From CAIQIA01 sp945861105 (GTDB lineage: Bacteria; Cyanobacteriota; Cyanobacteriia; PCC-6307; Cyanobiaceae), in assembly GCA_947488815.1 (NCBI GenBank), contig CANLCC010000005.1:20106-84105 (forward strand): a DNA stretch of 64,000 nt. The letters are read 5' to 3'. The position numbers were made by a program, and so were the translations under genes. This document shows, one piece after another, positions 42,794 through 51,955 of the stretch; positions within the stretch are counted from its first letter, which is position 1; every line of letters starts with the position of its first letter. The notes under the pieces were generated by a model, which did no database searches, had not been told where the DNA came from, and was given only the letters and a program-made list of their open reading frames with translations.

Positions 42794-45412
42794 ATGACGG
42801 ATTCCACCGGACCCACGAACCCGGGTGGTTCCAGCGAGCGCATCATCCAGACCGATCTGCGCAACGAGATGTCGCGCTCGTACCTCGAGTACGCCATGAG
42901 CGTGATCGTGGGACGGGCGCTGCCCGATGCCCGCGACGGCCTCAAGCCCGTCCATCGCCGGATCCTCTACGCGATGTACGAACTGGGGCTCACGGCCGAC
43001 CGCCCCTACCGCAAGTGCGCCCGGGTCGTGGGGGAGGTGCTGGGCAAGTACCACCCCCATGGCGACACCGCCGTGTACGACGCCCTGGTGCGCATGGCCC
43101 AGGACTTCTCGATGCGGGCACCCCTCATCGACGGCCACGGCAATTTCGGCTCGGTGGATAACGACCCACCGGCCGCCATGCGATACACCGAATCGCGCTT
43201 GCAGGCCCTCACCAGCGACAGCCTGCTGGAAGACATCGAGAACGAAACTGTCGATTTCATCGACAACTTCGACGGTTCCCAGCAGGAGCCCACGGTGATG
43301 CCGGCCCGGGTGCCGCAGCTGTTGCTGAATGGCTCCTCGGGGATCGCCGTGGGGATGGCGACCAACATCCCACCCCACAATCTGGGTGAGCTGATTGATG
43401 GTGTGCTGGCTCTGATTGCCGATCCTGAGATTGATGATCGTCGCTTGATGACGATCATCCCCGGTCCAGACTTCCCCACCGGCGGCCAGATTCTCGGCCG
43501 CAGCGGCATCCGCGAGACCTACACCGGCGGCAGGGGATCCATCACCATGCGCGGCGTCGCCGGCGTCGAGACCCTTGAGGTGAAGGGGCGCCCCGACAGG
43601 GATGCGGTGGTGATCACCGAGCTCCCCTACCAGACCAACAAGGCTGCCCTGATCGAGCGCATCGCCGAGTTGGTCAACGACAAGAAGCTGGAAGGCATTT
43701 CAGACATCCGGGATGAAAGCGATCGCGAAGGGATGCGCATCGTGATCGAGCTGAGGCGTGACGCCTACCCGCAGGTGGTGCTGAACAACTTGTATAAGCT
43801 CACGCCGCTGCAGAACAATTTCAGCGCCTACATGCTGGCGCTGGTGAAGGGCGAGCCGGTGGTGCTCAACCTGCGCGGAATGCTGCAGGTGTTCCTCGAG
43901 TTCAGGATCGAGACCATTGAGCGCCGCACCCGTCACCTGCTGCGCAAGGCCGAAGAGCGCGACCACATCCTGCTGGGATTGCTGATCGCCCTCGACCACC
44001 TTGACGCGATCATTGCCCTCATCCGTGCCGCTGCCGACACCGCCAGTGCCCGCGAGCAGCTCATGGAGCGGTTCAGCCTCAGCGAGCTGCAGGCCGACGC
44101 GATCCTGCAGATGCAGCTGCGACGGCTCACGGCCCTGGAGGCCGACAAGATTCGCCTCGAACACGAGGACCTGCTGGCCCGCATCGCCGATTACAAGGAC
44201 ATTCTTGCCCGGCGTGAACGGGTGCTCGAACTGATCGAGACCGAGCTGCGGCAGCTGCGGGACCGCTACAACACCCCGCGACGCACCGAAATCCTCGACG
44301 TTGAAGGCGGGCTCGATGACATCGACCTGATCGCCAACGAGCGGTCGGTGGTGCTGCTCACCGAGACGGGATACCTCAAGCGGATGGCCGTCAGCGACTT
44401 CGAGGCCACGAGCCGTGGGACCCGTGGCAAGGCGGGCACCCGCAGCCAGGGTGATGAGGCCGTGCGTCTGTTCATCAGTTGCAACGACCACGACACGTTG
44501 CTGCTGTTCAGCGACCGGGGGGTGGTGTACGCGTTGCCGGCCTACCGGGTGCCCCTGGCCAGCCGCACCGCCAAGGGCACGCCCGTGGTGCAGCTGCTGC
44601 CGATCCCCCGGGAGGAGCAGATCACGTCACTGCTGCAGGTGACCGGCTTTGGGGATGACGTGCAGCTGCTGATGCTCACCTGTGGCGGCTTCATCAAGCG
44701 CACCCCCCTGTCGGCCTTTGCCAACATCCGGGCGAACGGTCTGATCGCCATTGGCCTTGAGGCCTCCGATTCGCTCCGCTGGGTGCGGCCGGTCCGTGCC
44801 GGCGACAGCGCCTTGATCGGCTCCCTCAACGGCATGACCATTCACTTCCGCATCAACGATGACGAGCTGCGGCCCCTGGGACGCAGCGCCCGGGGGGTGC
44901 GCGCCATGGCCCTGCGGCCGGGGGATCGGCTGGTGAGCATGGATGTGCTGCCCGCCGAACTGGCCGATCGGGTGGCGGGCGCCACCCCCGGCGATGAGGA
45001 GGAGGGTGATGAGGTGACCCCCAGCGAGGGTCCCTGGGTGCTGGTGGCCACCGCCAGCGGCCTGGGCAAGCGGGTGCCGGTCGATCAGTTCAGGCTGCAG
45101 AAACGCGCTGGCATGGGACTGCGTGGCATCCGCTTCCGCCGTGATGGCGATTCCCTTGTGGGGCTGCGGGTGATGGGGGCCGACGAAGAGCTGCTGCTGG
45201 TGAGCGAACGGGGGGTGATCGTTCGCCTGCAGTCCGACGCCATTCCCCAGCAGTCGCGGGCCGCCACCGGGGTGCGGCTGCAGAAGCTGGACAGCGGCGA
45301 TCGGCTGGTGGAAGTGGTGCTGGTGCCACCGGCGGGCGAGGACGATCCCGATGCCCCCACCGATGCCCCCACCGAGGCTTCCCCCGACGACCCCCTGGAG
45401 CCGCCGGTCTGA
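42794..45412 (+). CDS. gyrA: DNA gyrase subunit A
   Basis: Breakage-reunion subunit of gyrase that introduces negative supercoils. The catalytic tyrosine is in PPAAMRYTESRLQ (about Y131); the quinolone-determining region starts YHPHGDTAVYDALVRM. The C-terminal six-bladed DNA-wrapping domain is present with repeated blades (DRGVVYALPAYRVP, ATASGLGKRVPVDQF, SERGVIVRLQSDAIP). ATG 42794, 872 residues; the acidic end EDDPDAPTDAPTEA is usual. It contains no intein. Confidence 0.97.
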   Translation: MTDSTGPTNPGGSSERIIQTDLRNEMSRSYLEYAMSVIVGRALPDARDGLKPVHRRILYAMYELGLTADRPYRKCARVVGEVLGKYHPHGDTAVYDALVRMAQDFSMRAPLIDGHGNFGSVDNDPPAAMRYTESRLQALTSDSLLEDIENETVDFIDNFDGSQQEPTVMPARVPQLLLNGSSGIAVGMATNIPPHNLGELIDGVLALIADPEIDDRRLMTIIPGPDFPTGGQILGRSGIRETYTGGRGSITMRGVAGVETLEVKGRPDRDAVVITELPYQTNKAALIERIAELVNDKKLEGISDIRDESDREGMRIVIELRRDAYPQVVLNNLYKLTPLQNNFSAYMLALVKGEPVVLNLRGMLQVFLEFRIETIERRTRHLLRKAEERDHILLGLLIALDHLDAIIALIRAAADTASAREQLMERFSLSELQADAILQMQLRRLTALEADKIRLEHEDLLARIADYKDILARRERVLELIETELRQLRDRYNTPRRTEILDVEGGLDDIDLIANERSVVLLTETGYLKRMAVSDFEATSRGTRGKAGTRSQGDEAVRLFISCNDHDTLLLFSDRGVVYALPAYRVPLASRTAKGTPVVQLLPIPREEQITSLLQVTGFGDDVQLLMLTCGGFIKRTPLSAFANIRANGLIAIGLEASDSLRWVRPVRAGDSALIGSLNGMTIHFRINDDELRPLGRSARGVRAMALRPGDRLVSMDVLPAELADRVAGATPGDEEEGDEVTPSEGPWVLVATASGLGKRVPVDQFRLQKRAGMGLRGIRFRRDGDSLVGLRVMGADEELLLVSERGVIVRLQSDAIPQQSRAATGVRLQKLDSGDRLVEVVLVPPAGEDDPDAPTDAPTEASPDDPLEPPV

Positions 45413-45431
45413 GGGCGCGCCGGGCCCGCGG

Positions 45432-45899
45432 TCAGAGGCCGCGGCTGCGCAGCTGATCCAGGGCCTCGTAGGCCCTGCGCTTGCGCAGCCACAGGGCCGG
45501 ATCACCTCCGCGGTCGGGGTGCCAGTGCAGGCTGCCCCGCCGCCAGAAGCGGCGCACGCTGGGCCAGTCGCTGATCTCCGGCAGCCCGAGTTCGTCGCAG
45601 CAGTGCCGCCGGAATGGCGCCACCTCCTCCAATGACAGGCGTCGGCGGCGGCCTTCGAGGTCGACCACCGCGATCACCTGCCGTTGCCGTCGCTGCCGGA
45701 CCGCCAGCTGCTCGAGCTGCAGCTCCTGCTCCCGCCAGCGCACTTGCCGCAGCAGCTGATCGTCATGGAGACGCTCCTGCACCGCCCGCAGTCCGCATCC
45801 CTGCAGCCGCCCCAGCAGCCGCAGGGCCAGGTCCAGACCTCCGCGCAGCAGCAGCAGCACCAGGGCACTGAGCCCCAGGCTCAGCACCAGGGAGGACAC
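45432..45899 (-). CDS. Membrane-anchored J-domain protein
   Basis: A 155-residue protein with an N-terminal hydrophobic anchor (SLVLSLGLSALVLLLLRGG), a charged coiled-coil-like middle (QLLRQVRWREQELQLEQLAVRQRRQRQ) and a C-terminal short J domain with the HPD motif (GSLHWHPDRGGDPALWLRKRRAYEAL). HPD stimulates DnaK ATPase, so it is probably a co-chaperone at the membrane. Convergent with gyrA. Confidence 0.78.
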   Translation of the reverse strand: MSSLVLSLGLSALVLLLLRGGLDLALRLLGRLQGCGLRAVQERLHDDQLLRQVRWREQELQLEQLAVRQRRQRQVIAVVDLEGRRRRLSLEEVAPFRRHCCDELGLPEISDWPSVRRFWRRGSLHWHPDRGGDPALWLRKRRAYEALDQLRSRGL

Positions 45900-45923
45900 G
45901 GGCGGCCGGCGGTTGGCGACAGG

Positions 45924-46976
45924 CTACGGAGCAGGTTCCCCGACCACTGGGTCGTGCATCACATCGCCTGCGGCAGCGGGGCTGGTCGCCCCGGCGCAGC
46001 TGCTGCCCTGGCCGGCGGTGCAGCCGTAGCAGTGGTTGCCGGTGCGGATCGCCTGGCCCGCAAGGTCGTCGATCGTCACCGTGGCGATGGTGGCGGGCCG
46101 GCCCAGGGGCAGGTCGAGCATCTGATTGAAATCGCAGTCGTGCAGGCTTCCGTCGGCGGCCACCGAGAGGGTGTCGCGGCACATCAGGCCGCAGAGGCTG
46201 GCGGGGTTGTGCTGCTGCTGCAGCAGGGCGAGGTAGCGGTCGGTGCTGCCTGTGGCCTCGAGCTGTTCGAGAAACCGTGCGATCGGCATGTTGGTGAGGC
46301 CGATGAGGCGATCGAACCGCAGGCCCTCGGTCGCCAGCCGCTGCCGCCAGCGCTGTTCATCACAGGGGGTGAGGCGTTGCACCGTGGCGCCCGACGGATT
46401 GCTCATCAGCGTCAGCGGCTTTGCCGGATCGCCGTGGCCGTAGCCGACGGCATTGAGCCGTCGCAGCGCTTCAAGGGAGGCGGCCCAGGTGCCCTCCCCC
46501 CGCTGGGCATCGGTCGCGTCGGGATCATCAGCCGGCAGGCTGGCGACGACCTCGACCCCCTGGGCCGCCAGCCAGCCCGCCAGGTCGTCGAGGGTGGGCA
46601 GCAGCAGCACCGTGAGATTGCAGCGGTCGATCACGTGGCAGTCCAGCCGGCGGGCCTGGCGCACCAGATCGCGGAAGCGGGGGTGCAGCTCGGGGGCGCC
46701 ACCCGTGAGGTCCACCACCGCCGGCCGCAACCGTTCAATCGCCGCCAGGCAGTCGTCCACGACGGCATCGGTCATCTGGCTGGCCCCCTGGTGGGGACCG
46801 GCGTCGACGTGGCAATGGCTGCAGCGCATGTTGCACAGGCGCCCAAGGTTGATCTGCAGCACCCGCAGGGCCGCCGCCCGCCGCAGGGGGGCGTTGAAGG
46901 CGAGGGCCGGCGGCAGGGCAGCGGTGAGGCGCCGGCGCTGGGCGGCGGGGTCGGCCCTGTCGAGGCTGGCCGTCAT
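45924..46976 (-). CDS. arsS: Arsenosugar biosynthesis radical SAM protein ArsS
   Basis: 350-residue radical SAM enzyme. The cluster motif is LCNMRCSHCHVDAG (CxxxCxxC), with the glycine motif VVDLTGGAPELHPRF following, and an ArsS-type C-terminal domain with several cysteines (SLHDCDFNQMLDLPLG, HCYGCTAGQGSSC). ArsS transfers a deoxyadenosyl group to dimethylarsenite in arsenosugar synthesis. The usual partner ArsM is not in this window. Coupled with the upstream GH57 gene by ATGA (46973-46976). Confidence 0.9.
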   Translation of the reverse strand: MTASLDRADPAAQRRRLTAALPPALAFNAPLRRAAALRVLQINLGRLCNMRCSHCHVDAGPHQGASQMTDAVVDDCLAAIERLRPAVVDLTGGAPELHPRFRDLVRQARRLDCHVIDRCNLTVLLLPTLDDLAGWLAAQGVEVVASLPADDPDATDAQRGEGTWAASLEALRRLNAVGYGHGDPAKPLTLMSNPSGATVQRLTPCDEQRWRQRLATEGLRFDRLIGLTNMPIARFLEQLEATGSTDRYLALLQQQHNPASLCGLMCRDTLSVAADGSLHDCDFNQMLDLPLGRPATIATVTIDDLAGQAIRTGNHCYGCTAGQGSSCAGATSPAAAGDVMHDPVVGEPAP

Positions 46977-48550
46977 GGCTCGCCGGCCCAGTCGTCGGGA
47001 TCAATGGTGGGGAACAGGGCGTCTTCGGCTTCGACAGACCCCAGCCAGGTGGGGTCGACGGGCACCTGGCCGGGGCCCGGCAGGCCCGCCAGCAGCCGCT
47101 GGAACCGTTCGAGGTGCCGTTCGATGCGGTCGCGGGCCAGGTCGGTGGTGGTGCCGGCCCGCAGAATGAAGCTCCAGTCGGAAGCCTGGGCCAGCAGCAG
47201 TTCTCGGCCCGCCTGGCGCAGCAGCCGCCGTTCGACACCATCCCCGCGACCACGCCATTCCCGCGCGGCCGCCACCATGGCCATGGCGGCCCGGTGCCAG
47301 CGGGGCACCACCCAGTCGTTGCTGCGGTTGAGCCAGTAGCCGTGGTAGCCCCCCTGGCCCCAGCTGGATGGCGAGGGACGGCACACCTGCAGCTGGGGCT
47401 GGTCGGCCAGGGCATCCCGCAGGCGCACGAACGGCAGGCCGGCGGTGGCCCCGCTGCGCAGCACCCCCTCCAGGAAGGCAGGCCCTTCAAACCACCAGTG
47501 GCCGAACAGTTCGGCATCGAACGGCGCCACCAGCAGGGCCGGCCGGTCCATCACCTGGGCCAGCTGCTGCAGCTGCTGCAGCCGGCCCTGGACGTAATGC
47601 TCCGCGTCGTCCCTGACGGTGGCGGCGGCGGCGGCCGGGTCGTAGGGCTTCTTGGCGTCGAGGGGGGTGCCCTGGCCACTGACCCGGCGCAGCTTCAGGC
47701 CGAGGGGCCGCTGGGTGGGCAGCCCGGCGGCCGCCACCTCGGCCTCCGGCAGATCCCAGCCCAGGTCGCGGTGGAATTCGCGATAGCTGCCGTGGCCGGG
47801 GTAGCCGTCGCTGGCTGACCAGACCGGCAGGGTCGCTTCACTGTCGCGGGCGAAGAAGGCGACGCCAGCGGGGGAGCAGATGGGGGCATAGACCCCGTAA
47901 CGGGGCCGGGGCAGGCCATGGAGCAGTCCATGGGCGTCTAGCACGGCGTAGCGCAGCCCCACCCGGGCCAGCTCGGCGTCCAGCCCTTCGAAGTAGGCAC
48001 ATTCCGCCAGCCAGATGCCACTGGGTTTCTGGCCCAGCAAGCGTTCGTGTTCCCGCACCGCCGTGCGCAGCTGGGCCTGCACCGCCTGGGGCGGATCCCG
48101 CAGCAGGGGCAGGTAGCCGTGGCTGGCGCTGCAGGTGAGCAGATCGAGCACCCCGGCTTCGAGGAGGCTGCGGAAGCCCTTGAGGGGTTGACCGCCCAGG
48201 GTTTCGAACCGCCGCAGCTGCTGCTCGAGGTGTTGATCCAGGTGCTGAGCCGCCGCCTCCTCCTCCGGCCGTGCGTGGTCCAGCAGGCTGCGGCGCCGGG
48301 CCAGCCAACCGGGAAACCGCTCCAGCAGCAGCGGATCGGTGAGCAGCGACAGCAGGGTGGGCGACAGGCTCATCGTGAGCCGCGGCGTCAGCCCGGATGT
48401 GCGCCGGCAACGGTCCAGGGCACCGAGCAGGGGCAGATAGCTTTCCACCAGGGCCTGGAAGAACCAGTCTTCCTCAAGCGAATCGGCCCGACGACTGCGG
48501 ACGTAGGGCAGGTGGCCGTGCAGCACCAGAGCCAGGGCGCCAGAGGCCAT
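46973..48550 (-). CDS. GH57 family glycoside hydrolase (1,4-alpha-glucan branching type)
   Basis: A 525-residue enzyme with the GH57 pattern LALVLHGHLPYVR, the nucleophile region GIWLAECAYFEGLDAELARVG and the C-terminal acid region LVAPFDAELFGHWWFEG, followed by the DUF1957-type helical domain. This is the set-up of bacterial GH57 branching enzymes acting on glycogen. Cyanobacteria also have a GH13 GlgB. Divergent from leuA (98 bases). Confidence 0.88.
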   Translation of the reverse strand: MASGALALVLHGHLPYVRSRRADSLEEDWFFQALVESYLPLLGALDRCRRTSGLTPRLTMSLSPTLLSLLTDPLLLERFPGWLARRRSLLDHARPEEEAAAQHLDQHLEQQLRRFETLGGQPLKGFRSLLEAGVLDLLTCSASHGYLPLLRDPPQAVQAQLRTAVREHERLLGQKPSGIWLAECAYFEGLDAELARVGLRYAVLDAHGLLHGLPRPRYGVYAPICSPAGVAFFARDSEATLPVWSASDGYPGHGSYREFHRDLGWDLPEAEVAAAGLPTQRPLGLKLRRVSGQGTPLDAKKPYDPAAAAATVRDDAEHYVQGRLQQLQQLAQVMDRPALLVAPFDAELFGHWWFEGPAFLEGVLRSGATAGLPFVRLRDALADQPQLQVCRPSPSSWGQGGYHGYWLNRSNDWVVPRWHRAAMAMVAAAREWRGRGDGVERRLLRQAGRELLLAQASDWSFILRAGTTTDLARDRIERHLERFQRLLAGLPGPGQVPVDPTWLGSVEAEDALFPTIDPDDWAGEP

Positions 48551-48648
48551 GCCGGTCCATCAACGGCCGAATCGTACGGCCCCCCGGGGCGTGCTCTTTA
48601 CAGTTGGCAGACACAGGCATGCGGAGGAGCGGTCACCGCGGACGAGCC

Positions 48649-50274
48649 ATGGCCAAGGATCCAGGACGGGTGCTGATCTTTGACACCACCCTGCGGGATG
48701 GTGAACAGTCGCCGGGGGCGAGCCTGAACCTGGACGAGAAGCTGGCGATCGCCCAGCAGCTGGCCCGGCTCCAGGTCGATGTGATCGAGGCCGGGTTTCC
48801 CTTCGCCAGCAGCGGCGACTTCGAGGCGGTGCAGCGCATCGCCGCCCAGGTGGGCACCCCGGAGGGGCCGGTGATCTGCGGCCTGGCCCGGGCCGCCGCG
48901 GGCGACATCAAGGCCTGCGCCGAGGCGGTGGCACCGGCGGCCCGCCATCGCATCCATACCTTCATCGCCACCAGCGACATTCACCTCGAGCACAAGCTGC
49001 GCAAGACCCGCGCCGAGGTGCTGGCGATCACCGCCGAGATGGTGGCCTACGCCCGCTCCCTGGTCGAGGATGTCGAATTCTCCTGCGAAGACGCCGGCCG
49101 CAGCGACCCGGAGTTCATGCACCAGGTGATCGAGGCCGCCATCCAGGCCGGTGCCACGACCATCAACATCCCCGACACCGTCGGTTACGCCACCCCCGCC
49201 GAATTTGGTGCGCTGATCGCCGGCATCAATGCGGCGGTGCCCAACATTGACCAGGCTGTGATCTCGGTGCATGGCCACAACGACCTGGGGCTGGCGGTGG
49301 CCAACTTCCTGGAGGCGGTCAAGAACGGCGCCCGCCAGCTGGAGTGCACGATCAACGGCATCGGCGAACGGGCCGGTAATGCCTCGCTCGAAGAGCTGGT
49401 GATGGCCCTGCATGTGCGTCGCAGCTATTTCAATCCCTTCTTCGGCCGGCCAGCCGAGAGCCGCGAACCACTCACCGGTGTGCGCACCGAAGAGATCACC
49501 AAGACGTCGCGACTGGTGAGCAACCTCACGGGCATGCTCGTGCAGCCCAACAAGGCGATCGTGGGGGCCAATGCCTTCGCCCATGAGAGCGGCATCCACC
49601 AGGACGGGGTGCTCAAGAACCGTCTCACCTACGAGATCGTCGATGCCCGCACCGTCGGTCTGGCCGACAACCGCATCTCCCTTGGCAAGCTGTCGGGGCG
49701 CAGCGCGTTTCGCGCCCGCCTGCAGGAGCTGGGCTACGCCCTCGAAGGGGAGGATCTCAACGACGCCTTTCTGCGGTTCAAGGAACTGGCCGATCGCAAG
49801 CGCGAGATCAGCGACCGTGATCTGGAGGCCATTGTCAGTGAACAGGTGCAGCAGCAGGGGGACGCCCGCTTTCAGCTGCGGTCGGTGCAGGTGAGCTGCG
49901 GCACCGGCATGCGACCCACGGCCACCGTCACCCTCGACACCGGCGACGGTGAGGAGCGCAGTGAAGCGGCCATCGGCACCGGGCCCGTCGATGCCGTCTG
50001 CCAGGCCCTCAACCGCCTGGCCGGGGTGCCCAACGACCTGGTCGAGTTCTCGGTCAAGTCGGTCACCGAAGGCATCGATGCGATGGGGGAGGTGACGATC
50101 CGTCTGCGGGCCGACGGGGTGCTCTATTCGGGCCATGCCGCCGACACCGACATCGTGGTGGCCGCCGCCCAGGCCTTTGTCAATGCCCTCAACCGTCTGG
50201 TGGCGGGCGGCGGTCGCCAGCCCCTGCATCCGCAGAAGGCGCCGCTGCCCCTGGCCGAAACCCAGACCGTCTGA
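48649..50274 (+). CDS. leuA: 2-isopropylmalate synthase
   Basis: First enzyme of leucine synthesis; condenses acetyl-CoA with 2-ketoisovalerate. Catalytic domain begins LIFDTTLRDGEQSPGASLN with metal ligands there and in VISVHGHNDLGLAVANFLEAV; ECTINGIGERAGNASLEE is the signature. A C-terminal regulatory LeuA dimer domain binds leucine. ATG 48649 gives 541 residues. Confidence 0.97.
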   Translation: MAKDPGRVLIFDTTLRDGEQSPGASLNLDEKLAIAQQLARLQVDVIEAGFPFASSGDFEAVQRIAAQVGTPEGPVICGLARAAAGDIKACAEAVAPAARHRIHTFIATSDIHLEHKLRKTRAEVLAITAEMVAYARSLVEDVEFSCEDAGRSDPEFMHQVIEAAIQAGATTINIPDTVGYATPAEFGALIAGINAAVPNIDQAVISVHGHNDLGLAVANFLEAVKNGARQLECTINGIGERAGNASLEELVMALHVRRSYFNPFFGRPAESREPLTGVRTEEITKTSRLVSNLTGMLVQPNKAIVGANAFAHESGIHQDGVLKNRLTYEIVDARTVGLADNRISLGKLSGRSAFRARLQELGYALEGEDLNDAFLRFKELADRKREISDRDLEAIVSEQVQQQGDARFQLRSVQVSCGTGMRPTATVTLDTGDGEERSEAAIGTGPVDAVCQALNRLAGVPNDLVEFSVKSVTEGIDAMGEVTIRLRADGVLYSGHAADTDIVVAAAQAFVNALNRLVAGGGRQPLHPQKAPLPLAETQTV

Positions 50275-50275
50275 G

Positions 50276-50848
50276 GTGACGGCCCCCGACCCCCTGCCCC
50301 CCTGGCGGCCCCTGCTGCGCACCGCCCGGGACCGGGAGGGCCGCGCCCCCCAGGCCCGCTGGCTGCAGCTGGCCACGGTGGCCAGCGACGGCACCCCGCG
50401 GGTCCGCACCCTGGTCTTCAGGGGCTGGGCGGGGACCGATGGGCTGGATCTGCTGTCGGATGGCCGCAGCGCCAAAGCCGATGAGCTGGCCGTTCAGGGG
50501 GCGGTGGAGCTGTGCTGGCTGCTGCCGCGGGCCCGCTGTCAGTTCCGCCTGCGGGGCCGCCGCCAGCCGTTGGCGCCCGAGCTGGACCACCAGGAACGGC
50601 ACCGCCACTGGAATGCCCTCAGCCCCTCCGGCCGGGCCGTCTGGGCCTGGCCCAGCCCCGGCCTGCCCCTGCAGCCCGATGCTCCGTTCCCGGCCGAGCT
50701 GGCGGATGGGGCACCCGTGCCCGAGCATCTGCTGCTGCTGCGCATTGCAATCGAGCAGGTGGAGCTGCTGGAGCTGGGTCCCCATCCGCACCGCCGCCGC
50801 CGCTGGCGGGCGAGCGGCGGCTGGGCCGAGGAACCGCTCAACCCCTGA
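50276..50848 (+). CDS. PNPOx-like FMN-binding protein (Alr4036 type)
   Basis: A 190-residue split-barrel flavoprotein related to pyridoxamine phosphate oxidase. Marks: ARWLQLATVASDGTPRVRTL, LLSDGRSAKADEL and VELCWLLPRARCQFRLRG; it lacks the canonical PNPOx C-terminal motif, as in the cyanobacterial Alr4036/Npun_F5749 group. Start GTG 50276, one base after the leuA stop, so it is certainly in the same transcript. Substrate unknown. Confidence 0.82.
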   Translation: MTAPDPLPPWRPLLRTARDREGRAPQARWLQLATVASDGTPRVRTLVFRGWAGTDGLDLLSDGRSAKADELAVQGAVELCWLLPRARCQFRLRGRRQPLAPELDHQERHRHWNALSPSGRAVWAWPSPGLPLQPDAPFPAELADGAPVPEHLLLLRIAIEQVELLELGPHPHRRRRWRASGGWAEEPLNP

Positions 50849-50899
50849 GGGGACGCCGCCGGCGCGATGATCCCCCCATCTTCAAGAACGCGGCCGCCG

Positions 50900-51742
50900 A
50901 TGGCCAACGCTGACCTGCCCCGCTCCCGCGCCTCGGTGGTGCTGCAGCTGCTGCTCCTGCTGGCCCTGGCCCTGCTGATGCTGCTGCCGCTGCTGTGGCT
51001 GGTGAGCACGTCCCTCAAGGGTCCAGCCGAAGACATCTTCGCCAGTCCGCCTGCTTTGGTGCCCAGCCAGCCCGGGCTCGATGCCTATCGGCGGGTGTTC
51101 ACCACCGTTCCCCTGGGCCGTTATCTGTTCAACAGCACCATCGTGAGCGGCTTCGCCGTGCTGGCCAATCTGCTGTTCTGCTCGCTGGCGGCCTATCCGC
51201 TGGCGAGGCTGCGCTTCCGGGGCCGTGGGGTGGTGCTGGCCCTGGTGGTGGCCACGGTGCTCATCCCCTTCGAGGTGGTGATGATTCCCCTGTATGTGCT
51301 GATGGTGCGGCTGGGGCTGGTCAACACCCTGCTGGCGGTGATCCTGCCGAATGCCGCCACGGCCTTCGGCATCTTCCTGTTGCGGCAGAGCTTCCTGTCG
51401 GTGCCGGTGGAACTGGAGGAGGCCGCCAGGCTCGACGGCTGCACCCCCCTGGGGGAATGGTGGAATGTGCTGATTCCGGCGGCCCGTCCCGACCTGATCA
51501 ATCTGGGCACGCTCGTGTTCATCGGCACCTGGAGCAACTTTCTCTGGCCGCTGGTGATTCTTGATGACCCGGGCCTGTACACCCTGCCCCTGGGGTTGCA
51601 GCAACTGCAGAGCAGCTTTTCCCTCGACTGGCGCCTGGTGGCGGCCGGTGCCGTGGTGTCGATCGTGCCGGTGCTGGCGTTGTTCATTGCGCTGCAGCGT
51701 TTCATCCTGCCCAGCGCCACCGCCGATGCGGTCAAGGGTTGA
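50900..51742 (+). CDS. Carbohydrate ABC transporter permease, MalG type
   Basis: Inner-membrane subunit of a CUT1-type sugar importer (280 residues). N-terminal span LLLLALALLMLLPLLWLVSTS, about six spans and the EAA loop LEEAARLDGCTPLGEWWNVLIP. It pairs in type with the MalF-like permease at 6173-7111; no binding protein or ATPase is adjacent. ATG 50900 chosen; an upstream ATG at 50867 would extend into the leader. The guanidine riboswitch begins about 50 bases after its stop. Confidence 0.88.
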   Translation: MANADLPRSRASVVLQLLLLLALALLMLLPLLWLVSTSLKGPAEDIFASPPALVPSQPGLDAYRRVFTTVPLGRYLFNSTIVSGFAVLANLLFCSLAAYPLARLRFRGRGVVLALVVATVLIPFEVVMIPLYVLMVRLGLVNTLLAVILPNAATAFGIFLLRQSFLSVPVELEEAARLDGCTPLGEWWNVLIPAARPDLINLGTLVFIGTWSNFLWPLVILDDPGLYTLPLGLQQLQSSFSLDWRLVAAGAVVSIVPVLALFIALQRFILPSATADAVKG

Positions 51743-51790
51743 TTCGGTGACGACGGCTACCGACCGCTGGCCCCGGCGGGGTGACGATCG

Positions 51791-51940
51791 CAGGGCGGAC
51801 AGCCATGCCTAGGGTTCCGGCTCCCCTGCGGGGGGGTGTCTGGTCCGAGAGGTGGGCTCACCGGTTCGCCCCCCGATCCTTTGGTCGGTGTGGGTGCCTC
51901 GGTGGCACGGAGGGACAAAAGCCCGGGAGACCGCCCCACC
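51791..51940 (+). promoter_or_regulatory. Guanidine-I (ykkC) riboswitch
   Basis: The intergenic region upstream of gdmH carries the conserved core of the guanidine-I aptamer in order: CTAGGGTTCCGG (51809-51820), GGTCCGAGAG (51842-51851), and an ACGGAGGGACAAAAGCCCGG block within 51906-51930. The closing stem pairs GGGCGG (51793-51798) with CCGCCC (51931-51936). Only 20 bases separate this stem from the gdmH ATG at 51956. No terminator with a U-run is visible, and gdmH has no clear Shine-Dalgarno, so the switching mode cannot be read from sequence. Guanidine binding turns such genes on. Confidence 0.96.
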
Positions 51941-51955
51941 ACCGCCTGTCTTGCC

